DNA from: Sulfuricurvum sp. | Lineage (GTDB): Bacteria > Campylobacterota > Campylobacteria > Campylobacterales > Sulfurimonadaceae | Reading direction: 5' to 3' | DNA: 37,896 bases | NCBI RefSeq assembly: GCF_028688295.1 | Contig: NZ_JAQTYM010000018.1 | Coordinates: forward strand, 1 to 37,896 | Part shown: positions 23,602 through 31,946 of the stretch, piece by piece | Layout of the letters: every line of letters starts with the position of its first letter | Position numbering within the stretch: the stretch's first letter is position 1 | Made by a program: the position numbers and the translations under genes | Notes under the pieces: model-generated | Told to the model about the DNA's origin: nothing | Seen by the model: only the letters and a program-made list of their open reading frames with translations | Databases searched by the model: none

Positions 23602-24339
23602 ATGAAAATCTCTCAGGAAAACAAAGAACTTACCAAAATGAAGATCTTATCAGCAGGTGTCGAACTGATTATCGAAAAAGGGTTCAAAGATGCTTCGATG
23701 CGTGAGATAGCGCAACGTGCTGGAGTGAGTAATCCGACGATCTATAACTATTTTCCGACCAAAGAGCAGATGCTCTATGCCTATATCGAATGGAAGCATC
23801 AGCAAACGCGCGAGATTTTGGGTGGTATCGAGGGGTTTGAGAACTATACGTTGCGTGAACAGCTTCAAACGCTGATCGAAACGGAACTCGAACTTTATCT
23901 CGAAGATCGCGAATTTATCCTCCAAATCTCAGAGATGGTATTTCACTCTTCATCGTTGAAACTCGATTCTCTCTATGCAACGAATCGTCTCTTCGTCGAA
24001 ACCGCCGCTGAGATGATCGCTATCGCTATCGAAGCGGGGGAGATTGAGAAGCCTCCGTTCGAAGAGTATTTGCCGAAGCTGTTTTGGGACTATTTTGTGG
24101 TGGTTGTCGCGTATTGGGTCAAAGATGAGAGCGAGTCGTTTGAAAATACGACGCAGTTCATCGATCACTCTATGGGAGTTATCGAAGCGTTACTCCAATC
24201 AAATCTTTTAAATAAAGCCTCTGAGTTGGGGATGTTTTTGTTCAAAAATCATCTCCTCTCCTCCCTGACACGTTTTTCCACCAAACAGAGCCGTTTCACA
24301 AAAATGAAACGTAAACTCGGGGAGGTGTTACATGGATAA
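23602..24339 (+). CDS. TetR/AcrR family transcriptional regulator
   Basis: This 245-aa repressor has the usual N-terminal helix-turn-helix (about residues 13-60): ILSAGVELIIEKGFKDASMREIAQRAGVSNPTIYNYFPTKEQML. The C-terminal ligand-binding part is helical. The last 35 residues are basic and longer than in many members. GGAGGAAAT is the ribosome binding site. A palindrome covers its promoter, so it probably controls itself and the downstream kinase and membrane genes. The next ATG lies 8 bp inside its 3' end. The ligand is unknown; a lipid or quinone-related effector would fit the UbiB-like neighbour but is a guess. Confidence 0.92.
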   Translation: MKISQENKELTKMKILSAGVELIIEKGFKDASMREIAQRAGVSNPTIYNYFPTKEQMLYAYIEWKHQQTREILGGIEGFENYTLREQLQTLIETELELYLEDREFILQISEMVFHSSSLKLDSLYATNRLFVETAAEMIAIAIEAGEIEKPPFEEYLPKLFWDYFVVVVAYWVKDESESFENTTQFIDHSMGVIEALLQSNLLNKASELGMFLFKNHLLSSLTRFSTKQSRFTKMKRKLGEVLHG

Positions 24340-25660
24340 GTGCATACCGACAACCACGATGGCACGTGCCAATGTGATCGGTAAAACATTGGTCAAAATC
24401 GGAGCGAACCACTCCAAAGGGGTGATTAAAAAACTGATCTCATCGGGTAGCAACCGACAATCGATCCACGATGAGACGCAAGAAGCGACGGCAAAACTGA
24501 TCATAGAAGCACTCGGCGAGCTCAAAGGGGTGTCGGTTAAAATCGCTCAACAAGTCGCTTTGGCGTTGCCTTTTTTACCGCAAACGTATCTCGAACAGAT
24601 CACTAAATCATTTAATGCGATTCCGCCGATCAACCGTGCGCTGATTCGTAAAATTATTAAACAAGAGTTGGAACACTACCCTGAAGAGGTATTTGAATCG
24701 TTTGAATCAATGCCGTTTGGGAGTGCCAGTTTGGGACAGGTACATAAGGCGACGTATGGGGGAGATGCTCTCGCGGTAAAAGTGCAGTATCCGGGTATCG
24801 CCAATACAATCAATACCGATATGGGGATGATCAAATTCGCCCTTCAACGCTTCGCTAAAGGGCAAAATGTCGATCATTTGATTGAGGAGATCAACCAACG
24901 CCTTTTTGAGGAGGTGGATTACGCGTATGAAGCGAAAAACGTCCTGTTTTTTAGCGAACGTCTCAATCATCCGCAGGTGGTTATCCCTAAAGTCTACCCT
25001 GAACTCTCTAGCTCAAAAGTACTGGTGTGTACGTATATCGAGGGGAAATCGTTCGGCGAGTTTTTAAAATCATCTCCGACGCAAGAGGTGCGAAATCATT
25101 TTGCACAGCTCCTCTTTGATACCTTTTTCACCTCGTTGTATGCGCTTAAAGCAATCCATGCCGATCCTAATCCGGGTAATTTTATCTTTATGGATGATGA
25201 TCGACTGGGGCTTATCGATTTTGGATGTATCAAATATGTGGATGATGATTTTCTCGTCCCCTATAACCGATTGCACCTCTCGCTCATAGAAGGGTGCGAT
25301 GATCTCACTATCGCAAAACAGTATGTCGCGCTCAACATGATCGATTCGAGTGATGATGTGTCGATGGTTGCGTTTTATAACGAGGTGATTAAACCTCTGG
25401 ATCGGCTCTATATCGATGTTCTCACAAAAGATCATTACGATTTCGGAAATGATCACTCTTTTTCCAAAAAAGGGTTTGAAACCATCTTGGAAGTACAGAG
25501 AAAACAGACCCATTCGGTACACAAATTTAACCAAGAGTACCTTTTTCTAAACCGTACCCTCTTGGGGTATTACACAATGTTTGAGCAATTAGGTGCGCAG
25601 ATCGACACACGATCGGCTAGAAGTATTATGAATCAATACCAAGGAGAAAATCATGGCTAA
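24332..25660 (+). CDS. ABC1/UbiB (AarF/ADCK) atypical protein-kinase-like ATPase
   Basis: This 442-aa protein has the ABC1 core. LKGVSVKIAQQ is the place of the KxGQ motif, with Ala in place of Gly. FGSASLGQVHKA matches the Ala-rich loop, LAVKVQYPG holds the lysine, EVDYAYEAKN the ExxD-type element, HADPNPGNF the catalytic loop and LIDFGCIKY the DFG. UbiB family members are ATPases that help ubiquinone synthesis or lipid transport; Campylobacterota use menaquinone, so the substrate process is uncertain. It overlaps tetR by 8 bp and the next gene by 8 bp, so all three are coupled. No membrane helix at the C-terminus is obvious. Confidence 0.88.
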   Translation: MDKCIPTTTMARANVIGKTLVKIGANHSKGVIKKLISSGSNRQSIHDETQEATAKLIIEALGELKGVSVKIAQQVALALPFLPQTYLEQITKSFNAIPPINRALIRKIIKQELEHYPEEVFESFESMPFGSASLGQVHKATYGGDALAVKVQYPGIANTINTDMGMIKFALQRFAKGQNVDHLIEEINQRLFEEVDYAYEAKNVLFFSERLNHPQVVIPKVYPELSSSKVLVCTYIEGKSFGEFLKSSPTQEVRNHFAQLLFDTFFTSLYALKAIHADPNPGNFIFMDDDRLGLIDFGCIKYVDDDFLVPYNRLHLSLIEGCDDLTIAKQYVALNMIDSSDDVSMVAFYNEVIKPLDRLYIDVLTKDHYDFGNDHSFSKKGFETILEVQRKQTHSVHKFNQEYLFLNRTLLGYYTMFEQLGAQIDTRSARSIMNQYQGENHG

Positions 25661-27119
25661 TATGACCGAAGAAGTTCGCACAATAGATGTTGAAGAGTTG
25701 CGCTTTACGAGCGGATGGTTCAGTATGTTGTTGATCGGGGTGAGTTTGATACTCGCGTTGTTTCAATCGTTTTTTGTTCCGAAAAATGTGGTTGGATTAG
25801 GGAATATCCTTTTTTTCCTGATTGCGATGATTCCGATGCTCTATTTGGCGTTGAGCGCTCAGGTGAGTAATCGATATACATTATGGCTGCTTCCGTTGGT
25901 CGCGGTGTGGACTGCCGATGTGTTTATTTATAATAATGCGTTGACGCAGTATTATCTCCCGACCATCATAATGGCGATGATTGGGATTTTGTACCTCACG
26001 AGTATGCACAAAGTCGATCATTTATATCAGACGATGATTCCGAGATTGTTGGTTGCGTTTTCACCGTTGAAATATTTTAAAGTATTTTTCTCTCATTTGT
26101 TTGCACTTAATCCGAACTATTCAATCTACAAACGGATACTCAAAGGGGTGCTCGTTACCGTACCGTTTATCGCTCTGTTTTTAGCGTTGTTTATGAATGC
26201 CGATACCAATTTTAGCACTGCCGTCAACCATATTATCGGTTTGTTTGCACTGCCTGCGATGGATCGGGTGATGATGATTCCCGTCTATTTTGTCCTCTTT
26301 TTAGGCATTTATCTCTATAGCTATCTCAACCGTGCGCAACGCTCGACGAATGATGAAGCAAAAGCCTATGACAAAGTGATCGTCGGGATTTTTTTAGGGG
26401 GACTTAATGCTCTCTTTGCCGCTTTTTTGGCTTTTCAGATTGCGTATCTCTTCGGGGGGGAAGTGTACATTACTAAATCAGGGATCGCACCGGCTCAGTT
26501 TGCTCGCGAAGGATTTTTTCAACTCGCATGGGTTATCGCTCTGGTCGTCGTTATCTTTTTGGGGATGATGCGTCGCTATAAAGGAGAGATGAGTATCCAA
26601 ATCCTAATGGGTCTGTTTATGGCACAAACGGTCGTGATGGGGATCGCATCGCTCAAAAAGATGCACTTGTATCAAACATTGATGGGGATGACGACACTGC
26701 GCTACTATGTAGAGTGGTTTGAATATTTCTTGATCGCGGTGTTGGTTGTGGGGATCGTTCTTATGATGATCCGCCAATCGTATCACGTTATCTTGAGTAC
26801 TGTTACCGCTATGGGGTTGATCGCTTTTACGATAGTCTCATCACTCAATGTCGATTATATGATTGCGTCGCATAACGTAGCGAAGTTCAAAAATGAAACT
26901 GCAAAACTTGATACTGCGATGCTCTCGACTCTCTCTATCGATGCGTTGCCGGCATTGAAGGAGACTCCCGTGATGATAGCGGTCAATTTTCCAAAAGACA
27001 GTTGCCAAACTGCCATGCAATACCATTATGGTAGATGTGAACTGATTGGACAACATGGGGATAAACAATTATTGTATATCAACCAACGCAACACGACTAC
27101 AGTTGCGATTAATCGATAA
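25653..27119 (+). CDS. Polytopic membrane protein, DUF4173-like
   Basis: This 488-aa inner-membrane protein has about 11-12 hydrophobic helices between residues 20 and 410, and an extracytoplasmic C-terminal tail of about 75 residues with two Cys (DSCQTAMQYHYGRCELIG). The QFAREGFFQLAWV stretch near residue 285 resembles the conserved block of the DUF4153/DUF4173 family, whose function is unknown. It starts at ATG 25653 with AAGGAG 7 bp upstream, overlapping the kinase gene by 8 bp. Co-translation with the kinase suggests a membrane partner for it, which is an inference from the overlap only. Confidence 0.75.
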   Translation: MANMTEEVRTIDVEELRFTSGWFSMLLIGVSLILALFQSFFVPKNVVGLGNILFFLIAMIPMLYLALSAQVSNRYTLWLLPLVAVWTADVFIYNNALTQYYLPTIIMAMIGILYLTSMHKVDHLYQTMIPRLLVAFSPLKYFKVFFSHLFALNPNYSIYKRILKGVLVTVPFIALFLALFMNADTNFSTAVNHIIGLFALPAMDRVMMIPVYFVLFLGIYLYSYLNRAQRSTNDEAKAYDKVIVGIFLGGLNALFAAFLAFQIAYLFGGEVYITKSGIAPAQFAREGFFQLAWVIALVVVIFLGMMRRYKGEMSIQILMGLFMAQTVVMGIASLKKMHLYQTLMGMTTLRYYVEWFEYFLIAVLVVGIVLMMIRQSYHVILSTVTAMGLIAFTIVSSLNVDYMIASHNVAKFKNETAKLDTAMLSTLSIDALPALKETPVMIAVNFPKDSCQTAMQYHYGRCELIGQHGDKQLLYINQRNTTTVAINR

Positions 27120-27133
27120 TCAGGAGGCATCCA

Positions 27134-27496
27134 ATGAAAGTTTTTGATTTTTATAAAAGTTTTGGAATCGATATGAGTGAGCACAACGGCGGTCAATTTT
27201 ATGCGCTAAAGTATTCAGAAGCACTGGAAATGGTTGAACTCTTGAGAGAAGAGGGGGTTACTATCCACAGTATAGATGTATTACATCGTAATATCAGCGG
27301 ATTATTCGATTATCGAAACGAGAGGAGTGAACGCATCTGCTGGGATTTTGATAGCGAAAATATTCCAGAATCTGAGCGTTATGGTGTTGCGACATCAAGA
27401 ATAGAGGCTTTGGGAGTGGAGAACGTCGCATTTTTGTTCTCGGATGAAAAATCGTACAAAGCATGGAAAAAAAATCATCAAAGAATGAGTGCGTAG
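27134..27496 (+). CDS. Small soluble protein of unknown function
   Basis: This 120-aa protein is not recognised. It lacks a signal or membrane helix, is acidic, and looks alpha/beta (ALEMVELLREEGVTIHSIDVL, then FDYRNERSERICWDFDS and EALGVENVAFLFSDEKSYKAWKK). CAGGAGGCATCC just upstream is a strong ribosome binding site. It follows the membrane protein by 14 bp and may belong to the tetR-led operon. Its general appearance is like small immunity-type or regulatory proteins, but I see no motif to support either. Confidence 0.65.
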   Translation: MKVFDFYKSFGIDMSEHNGGQFYALKYSEALEMVELLREEGVTIHSIDVLHRNISGLFDYRNERSERICWDFDSENIPESERYGVATSRIEALGVENVAFLFSDEKSYKAWKKNHQRMSA

Positions 27497-27500
27497 ATCG

Positions 27501-27884
27501 ATGGAAACGACTATGAAATCGAACACTCTGAAACGGGTTTTTTATCCCGCATCTTTTTTCGTCCTATTGTTAGCGATTATCTATAAAGCCGATACGGCAA
27601 ACTATAACTTTGCGTTTCATGTGGTAGGGATGATCCCCTATGGCGACAAAATCGCTCATGCCGTTTTATATGGGATTATGGTGTATTTGCTGAATTACGG
27701 TTTTAATGGTAAACGGTGGCTTAGGATAGAACTCGGTTCTGTGATCGTGTTTGGTTTTGCACTGATTGAAGAGGTGAGTCAGCTCTATTTTCCTAGCCGC
27801 TCATTTGATTGGTTTGATCTTTTAGCGGATGCGATTGGGATTGTAGCAGTGACGATGGTTTATCGGATGGGTAAGGAAAAATAA
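27501..27884 (+). CDS. VanZ-like family membrane protein
   Basis: This 127-aa protein has about four membrane helices and the VanZ-like signature: DKIAHAVLYGIMVYLLNYG in the middle and FALIEEVSQLYFPSRSFDWFDLLADAIGI towards the end, with the conserved E-x-x-Q and D-x-x-D positions. VanZ confers low teicoplanin resistance in enterococci, but most family members have unknown roles. I choose ATG 27501; a second ATG at 27513 is possible and a GTG at 27489 would overlap the previous gene. It lies 4 bp after the 27134 gene and 1 bp before the next one, within the same transcription direction. Confidence 0.82.
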   Translation: METTMKSNTLKRVFYPASFFVLLLAIIYKADTANYNFAFHVVGMIPYGDKIAHAVLYGIMVYLLNYGFNGKRWLRIELGSVIVFGFALIEEVSQLYFPSRSFDWFDLLADAIGIVAVTMVYRMGKEK

Positions 27885-27885
27885 A

Positions 27886-28353
27886 ATGACACAAATCATT
27901 TTGATTTTATTTGTAGTACTGTTTTTTTTAGGATGTTTTGCACAATTGATCATTTATCCATTTTATTGGATAATCGTTTACGCTGATATTGTCTATTTGT
28001 CGATCATTGCATTTTTCGTTTTTATATTTGTTGGTTTCTATATTGTGAAGAAATACTATCGCTTAGATCGTACATCAATAGTTTCATTAATAGTGTCTGG
28101 AACCATTTTTTTAGGATATTCGGCATACTTTGAAGCTTATTTTTATATAAAAAAGGTTGCAGAAGAGAAATACGATACTACTCCGAAGAGGATAATGATT
28201 AACTTAGAAAAGTGGACGGACTTTACTGTTTTTGGTGATCCTTTTATTGGATGTACGCATGCAGATATTGAAATTAAAACCCAAAGGTATTATTGGAGTT
28301 TTGAGAAGAGGGATTTTGTTAAAGCTAAAGATAGTTTAATGCGTTGTTATTAA
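27886..28353 (+). CDS. AT-rich hypothetical membrane protein
   Basis: This 155-aa protein has three predicted membrane helices (about residues 3-25, 30-55 and 68-90) and a C-terminal soluble tail with two Cys (DPFIGCTHADIEI and LMRCY). It is more AT-rich than its neighbours. TAAGGAAAA precedes the ATG. It lies 1 bp after the VanZ-like stop. Its last 29 bp overlap the end of the convergent rsuA-type gene. No family is recognised. Confidence 0.62.
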   Translation: MTQIILILFVVLFFLGCFAQLIIYPFYWIIVYADIVYLSIIAFFVFIFVGFYIVKKYYRLDRTSIVSLIVSGTIFLGYSAYFEAYFYIKKVAEEKYDTTPKRIMINLEKWTDFTVFGDPFIGCTHADIEIKTQRYYWSFEKRDFVKAKDSLMRCY

Positions 28354-29035
28354 ATATCCGATACTCCCCCTCTTTTAACTCCCCCAGTGTCAATTCCCCA
28401 AACGACGAGCGGTGAAGTGCGGTGACATGATTTCCTACCGCCGCAAACATCCGCCGTACTTGATGATAACGTCCTTCGGTAATTTCTAATGTAGCATGGG
28501 TTTCGTCGATTACGGTAAGTTTGGCGGGGAGGCAGGGGCTTTTTTCACCGTTTAACATCAATGTCCCCGAAGCGAAAATCTCTGCTTCATTCCCGTTTAA
28601 CGCTCTATCTAATGTCGCTTCGTAGATTTTAGCAACATGGTGGCGCGGGGAGGTGAGGCGGTGGAGGAGTGTTCCATCATCAGTGAGGAGTAGTAATCCG
28701 CTCGTCTCTTTGTCGAGTCGTCCGACGGTGGAGATTTTGGGATCGCGCATCCGCCATCGAGGCGGGAGGAGATCATAGACGAGTCTCCCTTCTCCTTCAT
28801 CATGGCTACAGATCAAACCTGTGGGCTTGTGCATCAAAATCACCATCCCAGAGGGGGGATCGAGAGGCTCCCCGCTGAGAAGAATTTCATCATGAGCGAC
28901 TTTTGTATCACTTTTAAGGGGGAGATTTTCGGTGTGGGTGATGATACCCTCACGCAGCAAAGCTGCAACCTCTTTGCGGCCGCAATAGCCTAACGAGCCG
29001 AGGAGTTTGTCTAAACGGACTTTAGAGCTCTTCAA
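28325..29035 (-). CDS. RsuA/RluB/RluE-family rRNA pseudouridine synthase
   Basis: This enzyme makes pseudouridine in 16S or 23S rRNA. An N-terminal S4 RNA-binding domain (VRLDKLLGSLGYCGRKEVAALLREG) precedes the catalytic domain with GRLDKETSGLLLLTDDG (nucleophile Asp) and a KIYEATL element. Length is about 236 aa, as in RsuA. The start is uncertain. TTG 29035, 8 bp after GAGG, gives an S4-first protein with 14 bp overlap to the ABC-F gene. ATG 29074 would add 13 residues and overlap by 53 bp. Which rRNA position it modifies cannot be decided; RsuA (U516) is the closest in layout. Confidence 0.88.
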   Translation of the reverse strand: MKSSKVRLDKLLGSLGYCGRKEVAALLREGIITHTENLPLKSDTKVAHDEILLSGEPLDPPSGMVILMHKPTGLICSHDEGEGRLVYDLLPPRWRMRDPKISTVGRLDKETSGLLLLTDDGTLLHRLTSPRHHVAKIYEATLDRALNGNEAEIFASGTLMLNGEKSPCLPAKLTVIDETHATLEITEGRYHQVRRMFAAVGNHVTALHRSSFGELTLGELKEGEYRIFNNNALNYL

Positions 29036-30854
29036 TCTTCGCCTCGTATTCGCTCTCGATGCGACTGATTTCATCGCTCGCGATTTCGAGACGTTCGAAG
29101 AGCTCTTCGATCATCTTCTCATCGTCACCGACACTTTTGGAGAGTTCGAGGAGTTTAGAAGTTTCTCCTTGGTTTGAATAGGTCGTTAGGAGTTCATGAG
29201 AAGTCTTTAGTTTCTCTTCGAGCTTCATGATGGTATTTTCGCAGGTGTCCACCTCTTTTTTGAGGGGGCTGAGGAGTTTGGAGCGCTCTTGGATGAGGGC
29301 GGCGCGAAGCTGCTTGTTCTCTTTTTTATTGACGTTTTGTGTTACTTTAACAGGTTTCGGAGCATCACTGATCTCTTCATCCCATCCGATTTTCTCTAAA
29401 AAGTCATCATAGGTGCCATCGAAAAACTCGGCATTCCCCTCACGGAAGATGATGAGCTGATCGGCTAACTCACGCAATAGCATCTCGGAGTGGGTGACGA
29501 TGACCACAGAGCCCTCGAATCGCTTTAGGGCGTCGCACAATGAATCGATCGACTGCATATCGAGGTGGTTGGTCGGCTCATCGAGGAAGAGGAGGTTGGC
29601 AGGTGTGGCGATGATTTTCCCCAGCATAACGCGGCTGCGCTCCCCCCCTGAGAGGATACTGATCTTTTTATCGGCATCGTCACCGCTGAACATCATCGTT
29701 CCGCAGATTCCACGGATACGGACGTTTTGTAAGGTGTTGTCGGCACTTTGTATCTCTTCGGTGATGGTTCGGTTTTTATCGAGGCGATCGATGTTGGTCT
29801 GACCGAAGTGGGCGATGGCAGTGGAGGGGTGAGAAATGATCTCACCGTTGAGGGTCAAAACTCCCGCGAGGGTGTTGAGGAGGGTCGATTTTCCCTTACC
29901 GTTTTTCCCGATGATGGCGAGGCATTTTTTCGCTTCCAGTGCAAACGAGAGGTTTTTGAACAACAGCTCATCAGAGGTGTAACCGAAGGATAGCTCTTTG
30001 ACCTGCATAATCACTTTGGCAGGGGTAGGGCGATAGGAGAACGAAAAAGAGAGATCTTTTTCACCTTCCAATGACTCCATCGTCCCCATCTTATCCAGCT
30101 CTTTTTGTTTGGATTGGGCGAGAGTTGCGGTGGAAGCGCGGGCTTTGTTGCGGGCGACAAAATCTTCTAATTCGGCACGCTTTTTATCGTGGTTGATCTT
30201 GGTCTTCTCATACAGCTCGTCTTCGCTTGCCATCATCTCATAATATTTATGGCTGTTCCCTTTGATGATACTGACACAGCGGCGGCGCAATCCCATCGTG
30301 TGGGTTGTGACCGAATCCATAAAATCACGGTCATGGGTGATGAGGATCACTTCCCCATCGAACGCTCTGATAAACGAGGCGAGCCAGCGGAGAGAGACAA
30401 TGTCGAGGTAGTTGGTCGGCTCATCGAGGAGCAGCAGATTCGGTTCGGTGACGAGGAGTTTTACGAGGTTGAGGCGGATTTGATACCCACCTGAAAAACT
30501 GAGGGGATCTTTTTCCAAATCGTCCTGCGTAAACCCTAGACCGAAGAGGATTTTCTCGACACGATAGACCTCATGCTCCATATCTCCTGTGAGAACGGAG
30601 GCACACTCTTCGCGCACCGTTTTATGGGTAAAATGGAGGTGCTGACGGAGTGTGCCGATACGGTAGTTTCTAGGGATAATGATCTCGCCCGAATCATGCG
30701 GTTCTTCATCCAAAATGATTTTAAAGAGGGTCGATTTACCCGTCCCGTTGCGTCCGACGAATCCGACTTTGTTTCCGGCGTTCAGTTTTAGGGAAAGATC
30801 CTGAAAGAGGATCCGTGTGCCGAAGCTTTTGGTGAGGTTATTGATTTGAATCAT
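29022..30854 (-). CDS. ABC-F family ATP-binding protein (Uup/YheS-like)
   Basis: This 610-aa soluble protein has two ABC domains and no membrane part, as in ABC-F translation factors. Domain 1 has GRNGTGKST (about 34-42), the signature FSGGYQIRL and LLLLDEPTNYLD. Domain 2 has GKNGKGKST, LSGGERSRV and LLFLDEPTNHLD. The linker (about 215-270) is charged and helical, and the C-terminus (about 520-610) is a coiled coil, as in Uup/YheS-like members. Such proteins act on ribosomes or, for Uup, on DNA intermediates. It overlaps the pseudouridine synthase gene and lies 8 bp after the DHH phosphoesterase gene, forming one minus-strand operon. Confidence 0.93.
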   Translation of the reverse strand: MIQINNLTKSFGTRILFQDLSLKLNAGNKVGFVGRNGTGKSTLFKIILDEEPHDSGEIIIPRNYRIGTLRQHLHFTHKTVREECASVLTGDMEHEVYRVEKILFGLGFTQDDLEKDPLSFSGGYQIRLNLVKLLVTEPNLLLLDEPTNYLDIVSLRWLASFIRAFDGEVILITHDRDFMDSVTTHTMGLRRRCVSIIKGNSHKYYEMMASEDELYEKTKINHDKKRAELEDFVARNKARASTATLAQSKQKELDKMGTMESLEGEKDLSFSFSYRPTPAKVIMQVKELSFGYTSDELLFKNLSFALEAKKCLAIIGKNGKGKSTLLNTLAGVLTLNGEIISHPSTAIAHFGQTNIDRLDKNRTITEEIQSADNTLQNVRIRGICGTMMFSGDDADKKISILSGGERSRVMLGKIIATPANLLFLDEPTNHLDMQSIDSLCDALKRFEGSVVIVTHSEMLLRELADQLIIFREGNAEFFDGTYDDFLEKIGWDEEISDAPKPVKVTQNVNKKENKQLRAALIQERSKLLSPLKKEVDTCENTIMKLEEKLKTSHELLTTYSNQGETSKLLELSKSVGDDEKMIEELFERLEIASDEISRIESEYEAKIEEL

Positions 30855-30862
30855 AGAGTGAG

Positions 30863-31939
30863 TTACTCTTCTATTTTATGCGGTAATTTACCGGGCATTG
30901 CCTCTTTGTTGGCGAGCATATCTTCCATTTGACGTTTCACTTTGTCGTAGCGGAATTGCTCTTTGAATCCTTGGATTCGTCCTCCTGCCGCGTTGGGATG
31001 TCCGCCGCCGCCGACCCATTCGCCTGCCATCATCGCCACATCCACTTTGTCATGTCCGCGTAGACTCATTGTTCCGCGTGTTCCTACATCGACGATGAAA
31101 TCAAAATCGGGAAACTCGGTTAAAAAGCCGTTGCCGATGATCGAGGTGTTGCCTAAACCGTAGCTCAAAAAGCCGCGCCATCCTTTGTAATAGATCGTCA
31201 TGGTAGAGCGTTTGGTTCCGAGTAAGGCGACAATATGTTTCGTCGATAGATTGTCGAGAGTATCATCCACACCGTCTTTGAAAAACTCTTTTTTTAATTT
31301 ATGGAGTGCTTCGTCTAGGATAATGTTAGCATTAGTAAGGTCACGCATTGTGGCGGCATGTTTTAACATAGCAAGTTTGTAGGCGCGATCTTCATTGGCA
31401 AACATGACACGGCTGAGCTCTTTCGCATCACTGATGAGACGCATGCAAACTTTACCGTACTCGAAATCCTCTATTTCATCTTGATGCCACAAGTCAACAG
31501 CATTGACAACTTTTACAAATGCTTCGAGCCATCCGCCACCATTGAGACCATAATGTTCAACGGCATATTCATAGACGATTTTGGTTGCACAGCGTTCAGT
31601 GTCTAGATAATACCATGGGTATTGCGCAGCCGTGTCTTTGCCGCTTCCATGATGATCGAGGAGCGTAATGGTGATATTCCAACCCCCTTCATTGAGACGG
31701 TTGACTTCGTTGTTCAGCCATCGCGCTTCATCAGGGTAGAGATTGAGATCACTGATCAGTATCGTCGCCTCTTGTTTGCTTTTTTTAATCAATTCGATAA
31801 TCTCTTCGAGACGATCCATTACTTCGGCACCGTAGTTAGCGTTATAGCTAAACATTGTATGGGCGGTTTGAGCCATAACCAGTTGACAACTGTAGCCATC
31901 AAGATCGATATGGGAGAGGTGGTAAAAGGTTTTAGTCAT
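30863..31939 (-). CDS. DHH/DHHA1 phosphoesterase (NrnB-type oligoribonuclease)
   Basis: This 358-aa enzyme belongs to the DHH superfamily and should hydrolyse short RNA (nanoRNA) or cyclic-dinucleotide products. Metal-binding motifs are HIDLDGYS at the N-terminus, an Asp in LISDLNLY, LDHHGSG at about 92-98, and an Asp in VNAVDLW. The DHHA1 substrate motif is GGGGHPNAAGGRI near residue 315. The internal layout is closer to Bacillus NrnB than to NrnA. As NrnB-type enzymes can degrade pGpG, the product of c-di-GMP hydrolysis, it could complement the EAL protein in this window, although that is inference. It lies 7 bp after flhA on the same strand. Confidence 0.85.
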   Translation of the reverse strand: MTKTFYHLSHIDLDGYSCQLVMAQTAHTMFSYNANYGAEVMDRLEEIIELIKKSKQEATILISDLNLYPDEARWLNNEVNRLNEGGWNITITLLDHHGSGKDTAAQYPWYYLDTERCATKIVYEYAVEHYGLNGGGWLEAFVKVVNAVDLWHQDEIEDFEYGKVCMRLISDAKELSRVMFANEDRAYKLAMLKHAATMRDLTNANIILDEALHKLKKEFFKDGVDDTLDNLSTKHIVALLGTKRSTMTIYYKGWRGFLSYGLGNTSIIGNGFLTEFPDFDFIVDVGTRGTMSLRGHDKVDVAMMAGEWVGGGGHPNAAGGRIQGFKEQFRYDKVKRQMEDMLANKEAMPGKLPHKIEE

Positions 31940-31946
31940 GTGTATC

